Assembly: GCA_905181755.1 (NCBI GenBank) | Contig: CAJIYY010000052.1 | Span: forward strand, 1 to 16,770 | Direction of reading: 5' to 3' | Length of the DNA stretch: 16,770 bases | Source of the DNA: Candidatus Dadabacteria bacterium UBA1144 | GTDB taxonomy: Bacteria > Desulfobacterota_D > UBA1144 | Part shown: piece after piece, positions 1 through 6,444 of the stretch | How the letters are laid out: every line of letters begins with the position of its first letter | How positions within the stretch are numbered: position 1 is the stretch's first letter | Notes under the pieces: model-generated | The model's input: only the letters and a program-made list of their open reading frames with translations | Databases searched by the model: none | Told to the model about the DNA's origin: nothing | Program-made: the position numbers and the translations under genes

Positions 1-1
1 A

Positions 2-877
2 ACTACGAGTAATCAAATTCTTTTTAGAATTTCAAGAAACCTTTTAACTAGTGATATTAAAGAATGCTTAAAGGATTACAGTGTAATAACTAAGAATGGA
101 TATGATTCAAAGAAATTCATTCACTCACTCCTAAACTATTTCAGATCTGCAATTTATTACAAACTTGAAATTCACAATGAGGTAGATGACATAGTGGCCA
201 TTGAAGAGTCAGAAAAAAAGGAGTTGCTGAAATACGATATCGAGCTATTCGAGAATCTGTTTGATGAGTTAATAAAATTGTATGAGCTTTGTAATAAAAC
301 TGAGAATATAAAATTTATTATTGAGTCTAATCTGATTAAGCTATGTCTGGTATCAAACTATCTAAATTTTAATGAAATAGTAGACTCAAAAGAGATTAAA
401 GAAGAAATACTTACAACAGAAGAGAGGGTCGAGAATGCGCAAAAAGATAAGATAGACAAGGTTGAGGAAGAAAAATCTGTTAAGCAAAAAAAAAATCCAA
501 AAATAACGACAAAGGCGTTTGATAAATCAGTATTATTAAAAAACTTAAAGGAGCTCAAGGATGAGAATCATAAGCTTCTGATAGATTGTGACTTTAAATT
601 AGAAGGTAAAACTATCAATATTGAAACAAAGAACAATCTCCTATATGGAATCCTAAAGGAAGACGAAAAGATAGAAAAAATTTCCAAGTTAGTAAATGAA
701 ATCTTTACTGATACTTTTATTATTAGAATAAGCTTAGGGTCAGAGAAAGAAGAGAATAGTGAATCTGGAGATTTTAAATTTAATGAAAAAAAAGATAAAC
801 TATTTGAGTCAGAAACTATGAAAAATCTATTTAGCACTTTTGATTGCAGAGTGCTTGATATAGAAAAGGAAAAATAA
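2..877 (+). CDS. dnaX: DNA polymerase III subunit gamma/tau, C-terminal part (5' end outside window)
   Basis: Clamp-loader subunit of the replicative polymerase. The frame is open from the left edge to the TAA at 875-877, giving 291 residues, so the GTG at 194 is internal and not the start. The first ~115 residues look like the end of DnaX domain III (HSLLNYFRSAIYY near residue 42, SNLIKLCLVSNYL near 110). A charged low-complexity linker follows (~120-170), then a tau-type tail: FDKSVLLKNLKELK, a DnaX-like strand/helix pattern, and a closing ETMKNLFSTFDCRVLDI resembling the usual end of tau. The ATPase domain lies outside the window. Synteny with ybaB and recR directly downstream is the classical dnaX-ybaB-recR order and is the strongest support. 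An A10 run (486-495) sits in the linker; see findings. Identity rests on weak C-terminal similarity plus strong context. Confidence 0.85.
   Translation, partial: TTSNQILFRISRNLLTSDIKECLKDYSVITKNGYDSKKFIHSLLNYFRSAIYYKLEIHNEVDDIVAIEESEKKELLKYDIELFENLFDELIKLYELCNKTENIKFIIESNLIKLCLVSNYLNFNEIVDSKEIKEEILTTEERVENAQKDKIDKVEEEKSVKQKKNPKITTKAFDKSVLLKNLKELKDENHKLLIDCDFKLEGKTINIETKNNLLYGILKEDEKIEKISKLVNEIFTDTFIIRISLGSEKEENSESGDFKFNEKKDKLFESETMKNLFSTFDCRVLDIEKEK
486..495 (+). promoter_or_regulatory. A10 slippery tract in the dnaX linker (possible gamma/tau slippage site)
   Basis: Ten consecutive A residues fall in the codons Q-K-K-N between the domain III part and the tau tail of dnaX. The -1 frame reaches TGA at 520-522 and the +1 frame reaches TAA at 504-506, so slippage either way would give a gamma-like product cut at the domain boundary. 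A purine-rich GAGGAAG lies ~16-22 nt upstream. In other bacteria short DnaX arises by ribosomal frameshifting (E. coli) or transcriptional slippage on an A run (Thermus). Function here is inferred. Confidence 0.5.
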
Positions 878-878
878 T

Positions 879-1208
879 ATGAAAATGCCTGGAAATTTAA
901 ATATGAAAAGTATGATGAAGCAAGCCGAAAAAATGAAAGTTCAAATGGATAAGCTCCAGGAAGAAGCAGGAAACAAGGAGTTGGAAGTCACAGCAGGTGG
1001 TGGAATGATTACAGTAACTGCAAAATGTAAAGGGGAAATATTAAAAATTGATATTGAAGATGAAATTATCAATTCAGGAGACAAAGAAATGCTTCAAGAC
1101 TTAATTCAAGCAGCCATCAATGAAGCTTTGTCTAAAGGAAAAGAAAATGTCGACAGCGAGATATCGCGTGCAGCAACCGCTCTTGGTATACCCCCAGGAT
1201 TTCTCTAA
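879..1208 (+). CDS. ybaB: YbaB/EbfC family nucleoid-associated protein
   Basis: Small DNA-binding protein of the YbaB/EbfC family, 109 residues, the usual family length. It has the family pattern: an N-terminal Met/Gln-rich helix (MKSMMKQAEKMKVQMDKLQE, residues 9-28), the GGGMITVTAKCKGEILKI strand region (~40-57), the DLIQAAINEAL helix, and the IPPGFL terminus. Family members form tweezer-shaped dimers that bind DNA and are almost always encoded between dnaX and recR, as here. ATG 879 follows the dnaX stop by one base, with AAAGGA at 865-870 as ribosome binding site. An in-frame ATG at 885 is an alternative start. Co-transcription with dnaX and recR is inferred from spacing. Confidence 0.95.
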   Translation: MKMPGNLNMKSMMKQAEKMKVQMDKLQEEAGNKELEVTAGGGMITVTAKCKGEILKIDIEDEIINSGDKEMLQDLIQAAINEALSKGKENVDSEISRAATALGIPPGFL

Positions 1209-1210
1209 AA

Positions 1211-1816
1211 ATGACAAAAAACTACCTTCCTAAAGAACTTATGAGGCTTGTTGAATCTTTCTCTAAACTTCCTGGTATAGGGCAAGCTACAGCTTCAAGG
1301 CTAGCTTTATATTTAATGAGGAAGCCTCCTGACTTAAGTTTAGAAATTGCAAAATCACTTATAGAGGCTAGAAAGAAGGTTAAATCTTGTCCTAATTGTA
1401 ATAATTTCATGTTCGATAATGATTGTAGTTGCTCTGACTCTTCTCGACAGAGCGATATTCTTTGCATTGTAGAGAATACCGTAGATGTAATTTCAGTAGA
1501 GAACAGTGGTGAGTACAATGGTCAGTATCATGTCCTCCAAGGTCTTCTCTCTATATCACAAGGGATTAACCCCAAGGACCTAAAAATCAACCAATTGATA
1601 AATAGAATAAAGAATAGTGAATTCAAAGAAATAATTTTAGCCACTGATCCAACTAGCGATGGAGAGTTTACAGCGCAGTATATTCACGAAAAAATAAAAC
1701 CATACTGTTTGTTAATTACTAGAATTGCCATAGGCGTACCTATTGGGTCTGAAGTTAACTATATTGACAAAAATACTTTAGCTAAGTCTATAGTCGATAG
1801 AAGAAAGATAGGATGA
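1211..1816 (+). CDS. recR: Recombination mediator protein RecR
   Basis: RecR acts with RecO (and RecF) to load RecA on single-stranded DNA gaps. The 201-residue length is typical. Domains in order: helix-hairpin-helix LPGIGQATASRLA (19-32), a zinc-binding Cys cluster (Cys60, Cys63, Cys72, Cys74), then a Toprim domain with ILCIVENTVDV (~83-93), YHVLQGLLS (106-114) and EIILATDPTSDGEFTAQYI (140-158), and the closing TRIAIGVPIGSEVNY stretch. The second half of the zinc motif is Cys-Ser-Cys, one residue shorter than the usual Cys-X2-Cys (compare CNICSDPRR in E. coli). ATG 1211 is two bases after the ybaB stop, with AGGA at 1196-1199 as a distant SD. It is the last gene of the dnaX-ybaB-recR group. 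Confidence 0.96.
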   Translation: MTKNYLPKELMRLVESFSKLPGIGQATASRLALYLMRKPPDLSLEIAKSLIEARKKVKSCPNCNNFMFDNDCSCSDSSRQSDILCIVENTVDVISVENSGEYNGQYHVLQGLLSISQGINPKDLKINQLINRIKNSEFKEIILATDPTSDGEFTAQYIHEKIKPYCLLITRIAIGVPIGSEVNYIDKNTLAKSIVDRRKIG

Positions 1817-1821
1817 GAATC

Positions 1822-1850
1822 TCGACAAAATCCAGATATTAGTTTACAAT
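1822..1850 (+). promoter_or_regulatory. Sigma-70-type promoter of etfBA
   Basis: TCGACA (1822-1827), a 17-bp spacer and TACAAT (1845-1850) match the -35/-10 consensus at five of six positions each with ideal spacing. It lies in the 71-bp gap between recR and etfB and predicts a start near 1857. A strong SD (TTGGAGG, 1874-1880) then lies 7 bp before the etfB ATG. It would separate etfBA transcription from the recR operon. Confidence 0.65.
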
Positions 1851-1887
1851 TTTGAAGTTTTTTTATTTAAAAATTGGAGGCTAAACA

Positions 1888-2724
1888 ATGAAAATCGTTG
1901 TAATTGTAAGACAAACACCTGATACAGAAGCAAAGATTACCGCTAATTCTTCAGGTAATGGAATAGATGAAAATGAATTGAAATGGATACTTAATCCTTT
2001 TGATGAATTCGCAGTTGAAGAAGCTGTAAAAATAAAAGAGGAAACTGGAGCAGAAGTTGTTGTTTTAGGAATAGGTCCAGATAGGACACTGGAAACAATT
2101 AGGACTGCTATGGCTATGGGAGGAGACTCTGCCATACATATAAAAGATGAAAGCTTTGGTTCAACTGACTCTTATGCTACTGCAAAATTAATTGCCTATA
2201 AAATAAAAGCAATGGGTGATGTTGATTTGATTCTTGCTGGAAAGAAGTGGATAGATGAAGAATCAGGCCAAGTCCCTATACAAGTGGCTGCGGAACTTGA
2301 TATCCCACAAGCCACAATCGCTACAAAGGTTGATGTGAACGAAGCTGCAAAAACTGTTAAAGTTCAATCAGAAATCGAAGGGGGCCAAAGAATTCTAGAG
2401 CTAAACTTTCCTGCTCTCGTTACATGCGAGAGAGGTTTAAATGAACCTCGCTATGCTTCTCTTCCTGGAATCATGAAAGCTAAGAAGAAGCCTTTAGAGG
2501 AAGTTACACTCGACTCAATAGGTCTTGAGGAATTAGGGTTAACAAAAGAAAACTTAGGTATTGGTGGATCAAGATATTCAGTTGACAACATTGATATCCC
2601 AGTAATAAATAGAAGTCTAAACGTCTTAAAGGGTGGCAGTTCTGATATGGTTGAAGCTAGTGAAGTTCAAGCAGCAGCAGAAAATCTAACTAAGCTTTTA
2701 AGAGAAGAAGCGAAGATCATCTAA
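1888..2724 (+). CDS. etfB: Electron transfer flavoprotein, beta subunit
   Basis: Beta subunit of the EtfAB heterodimer, which binds AMP and shuttles electrons from acyl-CoA and other dehydrogenases to the quinone pool. Recognised by the N-terminal VVIVRQTPDTEAKI, the NPFDEFAVEEAV segment (36-47), VLGIGP (59-64), the TAMAMGGDSAIHI region, and the diagnostic signature LNEPRYASLPGIMKAKKKPL (184-203). Within that signature, LPGIMKAKKK corresponds to the recognition loop that docks ETF onto partner dehydrogenases. At 278 residues it is somewhat longer than many EtfB (~250-260), the extra length lying in the C-terminal part. The start is fixed by a strong GGAGG SD (1876-1880). The stop overlaps the SD of etfA, implying one operon. 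Confidence 0.96.
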   Translation: MKIVVIVRQTPDTEAKITANSSGNGIDENELKWILNPFDEFAVEEAVKIKEETGAEVVVLGIGPDRTLETIRTAMAMGGDSAIHIKDESFGSTDSYATAKLIAYKIKAMGDVDLILAGKKWIDEESGQVPIQVAAELDIPQATIATKVDVNEAAKTVKVQSEIEGGQRILELNFPALVTCERGLNEPRYASLPGIMKAKKKPLEEVTLDSIGLEELGLTKENLGIGGSRYSVDNIDIPVINRSLNVLKGGSSDMVEASEVQAAAENLTKLLREEAKII

Positions 2725-2734
2725 GGAGAAAAAA

Positions 2735-3712
2735 ATGAGTGAAATTTGGGTATTAGTAGATACAACAGCAGACGGTAAAATTAGAAATGTCACATTTGAA
2801 GTGTTGACAGCCGCTGCGAAACTTAAAGAAAAAAATAGCGCTACTGTTGCTGCCGTTTATTTAGGCGAAAGCGCAGGATCAATTGAAGCAGAGCTAGGAA
2901 AGTATGGTGCGGATAAAGTATACAAAATTGAAAGTCCAGCCCTAAAAGACTTTAACCCCAGTGCATATGCTTCAGCACTTTCAGAAGTAATAAAAAAATA
3001 TAATCCCGACATTATCCTTGGAGGAAACACGATGCAAAATCAGGATTTTCTTCCAAGAGTATCCGCAAAAACTTCTGGTGGTTTAGTTCTGGACGCTGTA
3101 GATGTTGACATAAGTGCTTCTTCGACACTAGCAATAAAAAGATATAGGTACTCTGGTAAGTCAATTTCCGGAATGACTTTTCATGATATTAAACCAATGA
3201 TGGCGACAATAAGGCCTAATGCCTTTAAAGCGATTGAAAAATCCGGAGCTGCTGAAGTTGTTTCTGAAAGTCCAGAAGTTCCTTCTCAGGAGAATGTTAA
3301 AATCCTTGAAACCAAGCTTGTTCCAAAAGATCGACCTGAGCTTACAGAGGCAGATAAAATTGTTTCTGGTGGAAGAGGAGTCGCTAGCACTGAGAACTTC
3401 AAGCTTATATTCGATATAGCTGACAGTATTGGAGCTGGGGCTGGAGCATCAAGAGCCGCGGTTGATTCGGGCTATGTTCCTTACGAAATGCAAGTAGGTC
3501 AAACAGGGAAAGTAGTTGCCCCTAATTTATATATAGCTGTGGGGATTTCAGGATCAGTACAACACTACGCTGGCATGGGCTCTTCGAAGGTTATTGTTGC
3601 TATAAACAAAGACCCTGATGCACCAATATTTCAAAAATGTGACTACGGAATCTGTGGCGATCTTTTTGAAGTTCTTCCGGCACTAACAGAGGAATTCAAA
3701 AAACTTACATAA
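2735..3712 (+). CDS. etfA: Electron transfer flavoprotein, alpha subunit
   Basis: FAD-binding alpha subunit of ETF, 325 residues, typical length. The N-terminal alpha/beta domain begins SEIWVLVD and includes a GGNTMQNQDFLPRVS-type stretch (97-110). The C-terminal FAD domain is canonical: VSGGRGV (210-216), GASRAAVDSGYVP (237-249), QVGQTGKVVAPNLYIAVG (253-270), ISGSVQHYAGM (271-281), IVAINKDPDAPIFQ and the DYGICGDLFEVLP end (303-315), where Cys replaces the more common Val after DYGI. AAGGAG (2723-2728), overlapping the etfB stop, serves as SD for ATG 2735. The gene ends at the hairpin 3731-3762. No acyl-CoA dehydrogenase or ETF:quinone oxidoreductase gene lies in the window. Confidence 0.97.
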   Translation: MSEIWVLVDTTADGKIRNVTFEVLTAAAKLKEKNSATVAAVYLGESAGSIEAELGKYGADKVYKIESPALKDFNPSAYASALSEVIKKYNPDIILGGNTMQNQDFLPRVSAKTSGGLVLDAVDVDISASSTLAIKRYRYSGKSISGMTFHDIKPMMATIRPNAFKAIEKSGAAEVVSESPEVPSQENVKILETKLVPKDRPELTEADKIVSGGRGVASTENFKLIFDIADSIGAGAGASRAAVDSGYVPYEMQVGQTGKVVAPNLYIAVGISGSVQHYAGMGSSKVIVAINKDPDAPIFQKCDYGICGDLFEVLPALTEEFKKLT

Positions 3713-3730
3713 AAATATTTAAAAAATAAT

Positions 3731-3762
3731 AAAGTAAGGCTATACATCTATAGCCTTACTTT
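3731..3762. terminator. Bidirectional intrinsic terminator between etfA and murI
   Basis: A perfect 14-bp inverted repeat, AAAGTAAGGCTATA (3731-3744) and TATAGCCTTACTTT (3749-3762), with a CATC loop. Upstream A-rich sequence (3713-3733) gives a U-rich tail on the minus strand; on the plus strand the tail is only TTT. The right arm contains the murI stop codon (3756-3758), so the last murI codons are part of the stem. Confidence 0.9.
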
Positions 3763-4544
3763 AAGTCCACTAATTTAATCTTAAAATCTAACTTTCTAAA
3801 AATTTTGCCAACAACCGATTGGAAATATTCAGACTTATCAGTTAAAAAAATACTTCTTCTTTTGTCAGGCTTTTTAAATTCGTTTGGATGATGCTTAAGA
3901 AGGTGCTCCCTTAAGGAACCAGCAACTTCACTAGCTGAATCTATCAATACAACATCACCTCCTACACAGCTTTGAATATTTTTCTTAATTAGAGGATAGT
4001 GAGTGCAGCCTAGTATCAGGCTATCAATCTTCTTATTTATAAAGAATTTTAGATTTTCATATATTATCTTGTCGTAATACTTTTGATTAACAAGTCCTTG
4101 CTCGATTATTGGAACAAATATTGGACAAGCCTTACTGTGAACTTTTACTTTCGGATTCTTACGTTTGATGGTCCTTATATAAGATTCACTGGCAATAGTA
4201 GAATTGGTACCAATAACTCCCAGATTCTTAGGATTTAATTTTAAAGCTGCAGTTACTCCTGATGAGATAACATCAAATATTGGTATTTTATATTTGTTTT
4301 TTAATAACCTTGCTGAATACGAAGAAGCTGTATTACATGCAATAACAATTATTTCACAGTCTAATGATTTAAGAAAATCTATGTTTTTTATAGAATAATG
4401 ATCTATTGTTCTTTTTGATTTGATCCCATATGGCAAACGAGCTGTATCTCCAAGATAGACAATCTCAAACGAAGGTAGTGCTTTTGAGATCTCTTTAAAA
4501 ACTGTGAGCCCGCCAATCCCTGAATCAAAAATACCTATTTTCAT
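3756..4544 (-). CDS. murI: Glutamate racemase
   Basis: Converts L-glutamate to D-glutamate for peptidoglycan synthesis in the cytoplasm. 262 residues, normal length. Family motifs are clear: IGIFDSGIGGLTV (3-15, with catalytic-site Asp7 and Ser8), LGDTARLPYG (31-40), IVIACNTAS (66-74, catalytic Cys70), GVIGTNSTI (109-117), and LILGCTHYPLI (177-187, catalytic Cys180 and His182). Both catalytic cysteines of the two-base mechanism are present. ATG 4544 has AGGAAAG on the minus strand 5 bases upstream. It lies 18 bp after radA on the same strand, so it is probably the second gene of a radA-murI operon. Its stop is inside the shared terminator with etfA. Confidence 0.96.
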   Translation of the reverse strand: MKIGIFDSGIGGLTVFKEISKALPSFEIVYLGDTARLPYGIKSKRTIDHYSIKNIDFLKSLDCEIIVIACNTASSYSARLLKNKYKIPIFDVISSGVTAALKLNPKNLGVIGTNSTIASESYIRTIKRKNPKVKVHSKACPIFVPIIEQGLVNQKYYDKIIYENLKFFINKKIDSLILGCTHYPLIKKNIQSCVGGDVVLIDSASEVAGSLREHLLKHHPNEFKKPDKRRSIFLTDKSEYFQSVVGKIFRKLDFKIKLVDLK

Positions 4545-4562
4545 TTTACTTTCCTATCAAAA

Positions 4563-5897
4563 CTAAAAAAAATCTTTTATTTCTTTAATGTGCTCAATTC
4601 CTCTTATTTTCAGTTTGCCAGCAACACTTTTAGCGTCATTTACGGAATTTATTGGAACAAAGCATGACTTAAACCCAAGCCTAGCAATCTCTTTAACTCT
4701 TTTCTCTATATTATCAATTTCCTTCACTTCTCCACTTAATCCAAGTTCGCCTATAAAAACATTTTCATTAGATATCGGAACATTCCTAAAGCTCGAATAT
4801 ATAGCAACAGCGGAAGCTAAATCGTTGGAAGTATCTTTAACTTTTATTCCTTTTGTTAAACTAACAAATATATCTTTGTCTGAGAGCCTAATATCACAAT
4901 ATTTCTCTAATATTGCAACCAAAAGATTTACACGATTACTATCAATACCAGTAGAATACCTTTTACCAAAAGATTGAGTCGGATTAGAGACTAAAGACTG
5001 TATCTCTACCAACATAGGCCTTGTTCCCTCATGAGTAGAGGAAATAGCAGAGCCAGGCGAAGCCTCTTTCTTATTAGAAAGAAATAAGCTTGTTGGATCA
5101 ACTATCTCTTCCAGTCCCTTCTCTGTCATATTAAAAATACCAATCTCATCAGTTGCACCAAAACGGTTTTTTGATGTTCTTAGTATTCTTAGATTTCCAG
5201 TGTCAATTTTCTCAAAATACAAAATAGTATCGACTAGATGCTCTAAAACTTTAGGTCCTGCAATAATACCTTCCTTTGTTATATGACCAACCAATATCAA
5301 AGTAAAACTTAACGCTCTGGAGAGCTCCGCTAACTGGTTAGAGCAATTTGTAACCTGGTTGACTGAGCCCGCAATACTTGCACTCTCATCACTCGTCATA
5401 GTATGGATAGAATCTATTATTACGAAGCTAGGCTTAGATTGTTTTATCTCATTTATAATATCTTCTAAATTATTATGCTCTGACAATATGACATTATCAG
5501 AATCTACCCCTATCCTTTTTGCTCTTAATTTTATTTGCTTTTGAGACTCTTCTCCTGAAAAATACATAAACTTAAAATCATCATTGGCCAAATTTCCTAA
5601 TTGTAGAGCTAGAGTTGATTTTCCTATTCCTGGCTCACCACCAATAACTATAGAAGACCCCAGTATAAAGCCTCCACCTAATACTCTGTCTATTTCAGAA
5701 ATATTACTACTATATCTAAGATTATCCTCTACTTGAATCGAAGATAAAGTTGCAGATGGGTTCTTAATTGGATTAATTGTACGTGATTTATTTTTTGACT
5801 TTTCTTCAACGACTTCCTCCATTGTATGCTGCAGACAATTATCACACTTTTTAATACTGGAGGAGGATGTTTCCTTGCAATTTGTACACATATACAT
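4563..5897 (-). CDS. radA: DNA repair protein RadA/Sms
   Basis: RecA-like ATPase that drives branch migration in recombinational repair. 444 residues. Domains in order: N-terminal zinc finger (Cys4, Cys7, Cys18, Cys21); RecA-type ATPase with Walker A GGEPGIGKST (86-95) and the FVIIDSIHTM strand (158-167, Walker B); the RadA-specific KNRFG motif (243-247); and the Lon-like C-terminal domain with KGIKVKDTSNDLASAVA (349-365) and FIGELGLSGEVKEI (381-394). The N-terminus is very short, the zinc finger beginning at residue 4, and ATG 5897 has no SD. An in-frame ATG at 5891 is the only nearby alternative and would still keep the finger. The -10 box ends 7 nt before ATG 5897, so a leaderless mRNA is likely. 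Confidence 0.96.
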   Translation of the reverse strand: MYMCTNCKETSSSSIKKCDNCLQHTMEEVVEEKSKNKSRTINPIKNPSATLSSIQVEDNLRYSSNISEIDRVLGGGFILGSSIVIGGEPGIGKSTLALQLGNLANDDFKFMYFSGEESQKQIKLRAKRIGVDSDNVILSEHNNLEDIINEIKQSKPSFVIIDSIHTMTSDESASIAGSVNQVTNCSNQLAELSRALSFTLILVGHITKEGIIAGPKVLEHLVDTILYFEKIDTGNLRILRTSKNRFGATDEIGIFNMTEKGLEEIVDPTSLFLSNKKEASPGSAISSTHEGTRPMLVEIQSLVSNPTQSFGKRYSTGIDSNRVNLLVAILEKYCDIRLSDKDIFVSLTKGIKVKDTSNDLASAVAIYSSFRNVPISNENVFIGELGLSGEVKEIDNIEKRVKEIARLGFKSCFVPINSVNDAKSVAGKLKIRGIEHIKEIKDFF

Positions 5898-5904
5898 GCT
5901 TTTT

Positions 5905-5931
5905 ATTATACTACAGATCTCTTAATGTAAA
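5905..5931 (-). promoter_or_regulatory. Promoter of radA-murI, abutting the start codon
   Basis: On the minus strand a perfect TATAAT (5910-5905) lies 7 nt before ATG 5897, with TTTACA (5931-5926) 15 bp further upstream as a short-spaced -35. The transcription start would fall at or next to the A of the ATG. No SD is present between. Confidence 0.6.
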
Positions 5932-6001
5932 TGATCGCTAGGATTCGGAGTCTTCTCAAAAAAGGAGTGACAAAAAGTAAAAGTTAGTTAATTTAAATAG
6001 T

Positions 6002-6057
6002 GGCTCCTTCAAGGTGTTTTTTTTACGGGGTAACATCTTGCTTAAGGGGCTTTTTTT
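6002..6057 (+). terminator. Orphan terminator-like structured RNA ahead of the zinc-ribbon gene
   Basis: GGCTCCTT (6002-6009) can pair with AAGGGGCT (6044-6051), with two G-U pairs. Directly inside it, CAAGGTG (6010-6016) can pair with CATCTTG (6034-6040), with one G-U. A 3-nt bulge (6041-6043) gives a 15-bp imperfect stem with a 17-nt loop containing T8 and GGGG. The stem runs into TTTTTTT (6051-6057). No plus-strand gene precedes it after etfA, so it would end a short RNA begun between ~5900 and 6000, or act as an attenuator for 6074-6440. The rest of the 5898-6073 gap holds only the radA promoter and the palindrome. Confidence 0.5.
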
Positions 6058-6058
6058 A

Positions 6059-6072
6059 TTGTAATATTACAA
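6059..6072. promoter_or_regulatory. 14-bp perfect palindrome before the zinc-ribbon start codon
   Basis: TTGTAATATTACAA is a perfect palindrome ending one base before the GTG at 6074. It contains TAATAT (6062-6067), which could serve as a -10 box. Position and symmetry suit an operator for a dimeric regulator, but no family is identified. Confidence 0.35.
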
Positions 6073-6073
6073 A

Positions 6074-6253
6074 GTGGAAAAAATAAAAGTAGTAGAGCCA
6101 ATTTCTGCGTACCATAAAGAATGTCCAACCTGCGGGAGCAAACTATTTCCTGTAGTTCATGAGAAGCTAAACAAGAACGACTCAGAGGACTCTAAGGCTG
6201 ACAAAGAATGTCACTGCTGTGGTAAAAAATTCATGGTTCTTTTTGGGTGCTGA
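6074..6253 (+). CDS. Zinc-ribbon microprotein, unknown function
   Basis: A 59-residue frame from GTG 6074 to TGA 6251-6253. An in-frame TAA at 6062 rules out a longer protein. It carries two Cys pairs, CPTCG (Cys17, Cys20) and CHCCG (Cys46, Cys49, with Cys48 between), spaced by 25 residues: the geometry of a zinc ribbon. The intervening segment is Lys/Asp/Glu-rich (KLNKNDSEDSKADKE). No SD precedes the GTG; the palindrome 6059-6072 abuts it. The TGA is one base before the ATG of the tautomerase gene, so the two are probably translated together. The protein family is not recognised. The paired CXXC motifs and tight coupling argue for a real gene rather than a chance frame. Confidence 0.65.
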   Translation: MEKIKVVEPISAYHKECPTCGSKLFPVVHEKLNKNDSEDSKADKECHCCGKKFMVLFGC

Positions 6254-6254
6254 T

Positions 6255-6440
6255 ATGCCATATATAAATGTTAAAGTTGCTGGAAAGCTAACACAAAAGC
6301 AAAGGAAAGATATAGTAGAAGACATAACTAAGACAATGTTAAAAGTTGCTGGTAAGCCTGCTTCTTCTACCTATGTTCAGATTGATGAAATTCCACGAAA
6401 CCAATGGGGCGTTGGTGGAAAAATGCTTTCAGAAAAGTAA
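6255..6440 (+). CDS. 4-oxalocrotonate tautomerase-like enzyme
   Basis: 61-residue member of the 4-OT/MIF tautomerase superfamily. ATG 6255 is the correct start because it gives Met-Pro-Tyr-Ile, exposing the catalytic N-terminal proline after Met removal. An upstream in-frame ATG at 6219 would bury that proline. The family pattern INVKVAGKLTQKQRKDIV and the IPRNQWGVGGK end (45-55, mature numbering) are clear, with Trp50 where Pseudomonas 4-OT has Phe50. In an ungapped alignment the substrate-binding Arg11 and Arg39 of 4-OT become Leu and Tyr, so 4-oxalocrotonate itself is an unlikely substrate. It follows the zinc-ribbon gene by one base and has no SD, implying translational coupling. Confidence 0.88.
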   Translation: MPYINVKVAGKLTQKQRKDIVEDITKTMLKVAGKPASSTYVQIDEIPRNQWGVGGKMLSEK

Positions 6441-6444
6441 GAGC

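Noticed and set aside
194..196. GTG at 194 as the start of a separate 227-residue gene
   Set aside because: The same frame is open without a stop back to the window edge and reads as DnaX domain III, so the GTG is internal.
4588..4977. Plus-strand 129-residue frame opposite radA
   Set aside because: It is the complement of the conserved RadA C-terminal domain, with no independent signals.
6219..6254. Upstream ATG at 6219 as the tautomerase start
   Set aside because: It would add 12 residues before the catalytic proline and lies inside the zinc-ribbon frame; ATG 6255 gives Met-Pro.
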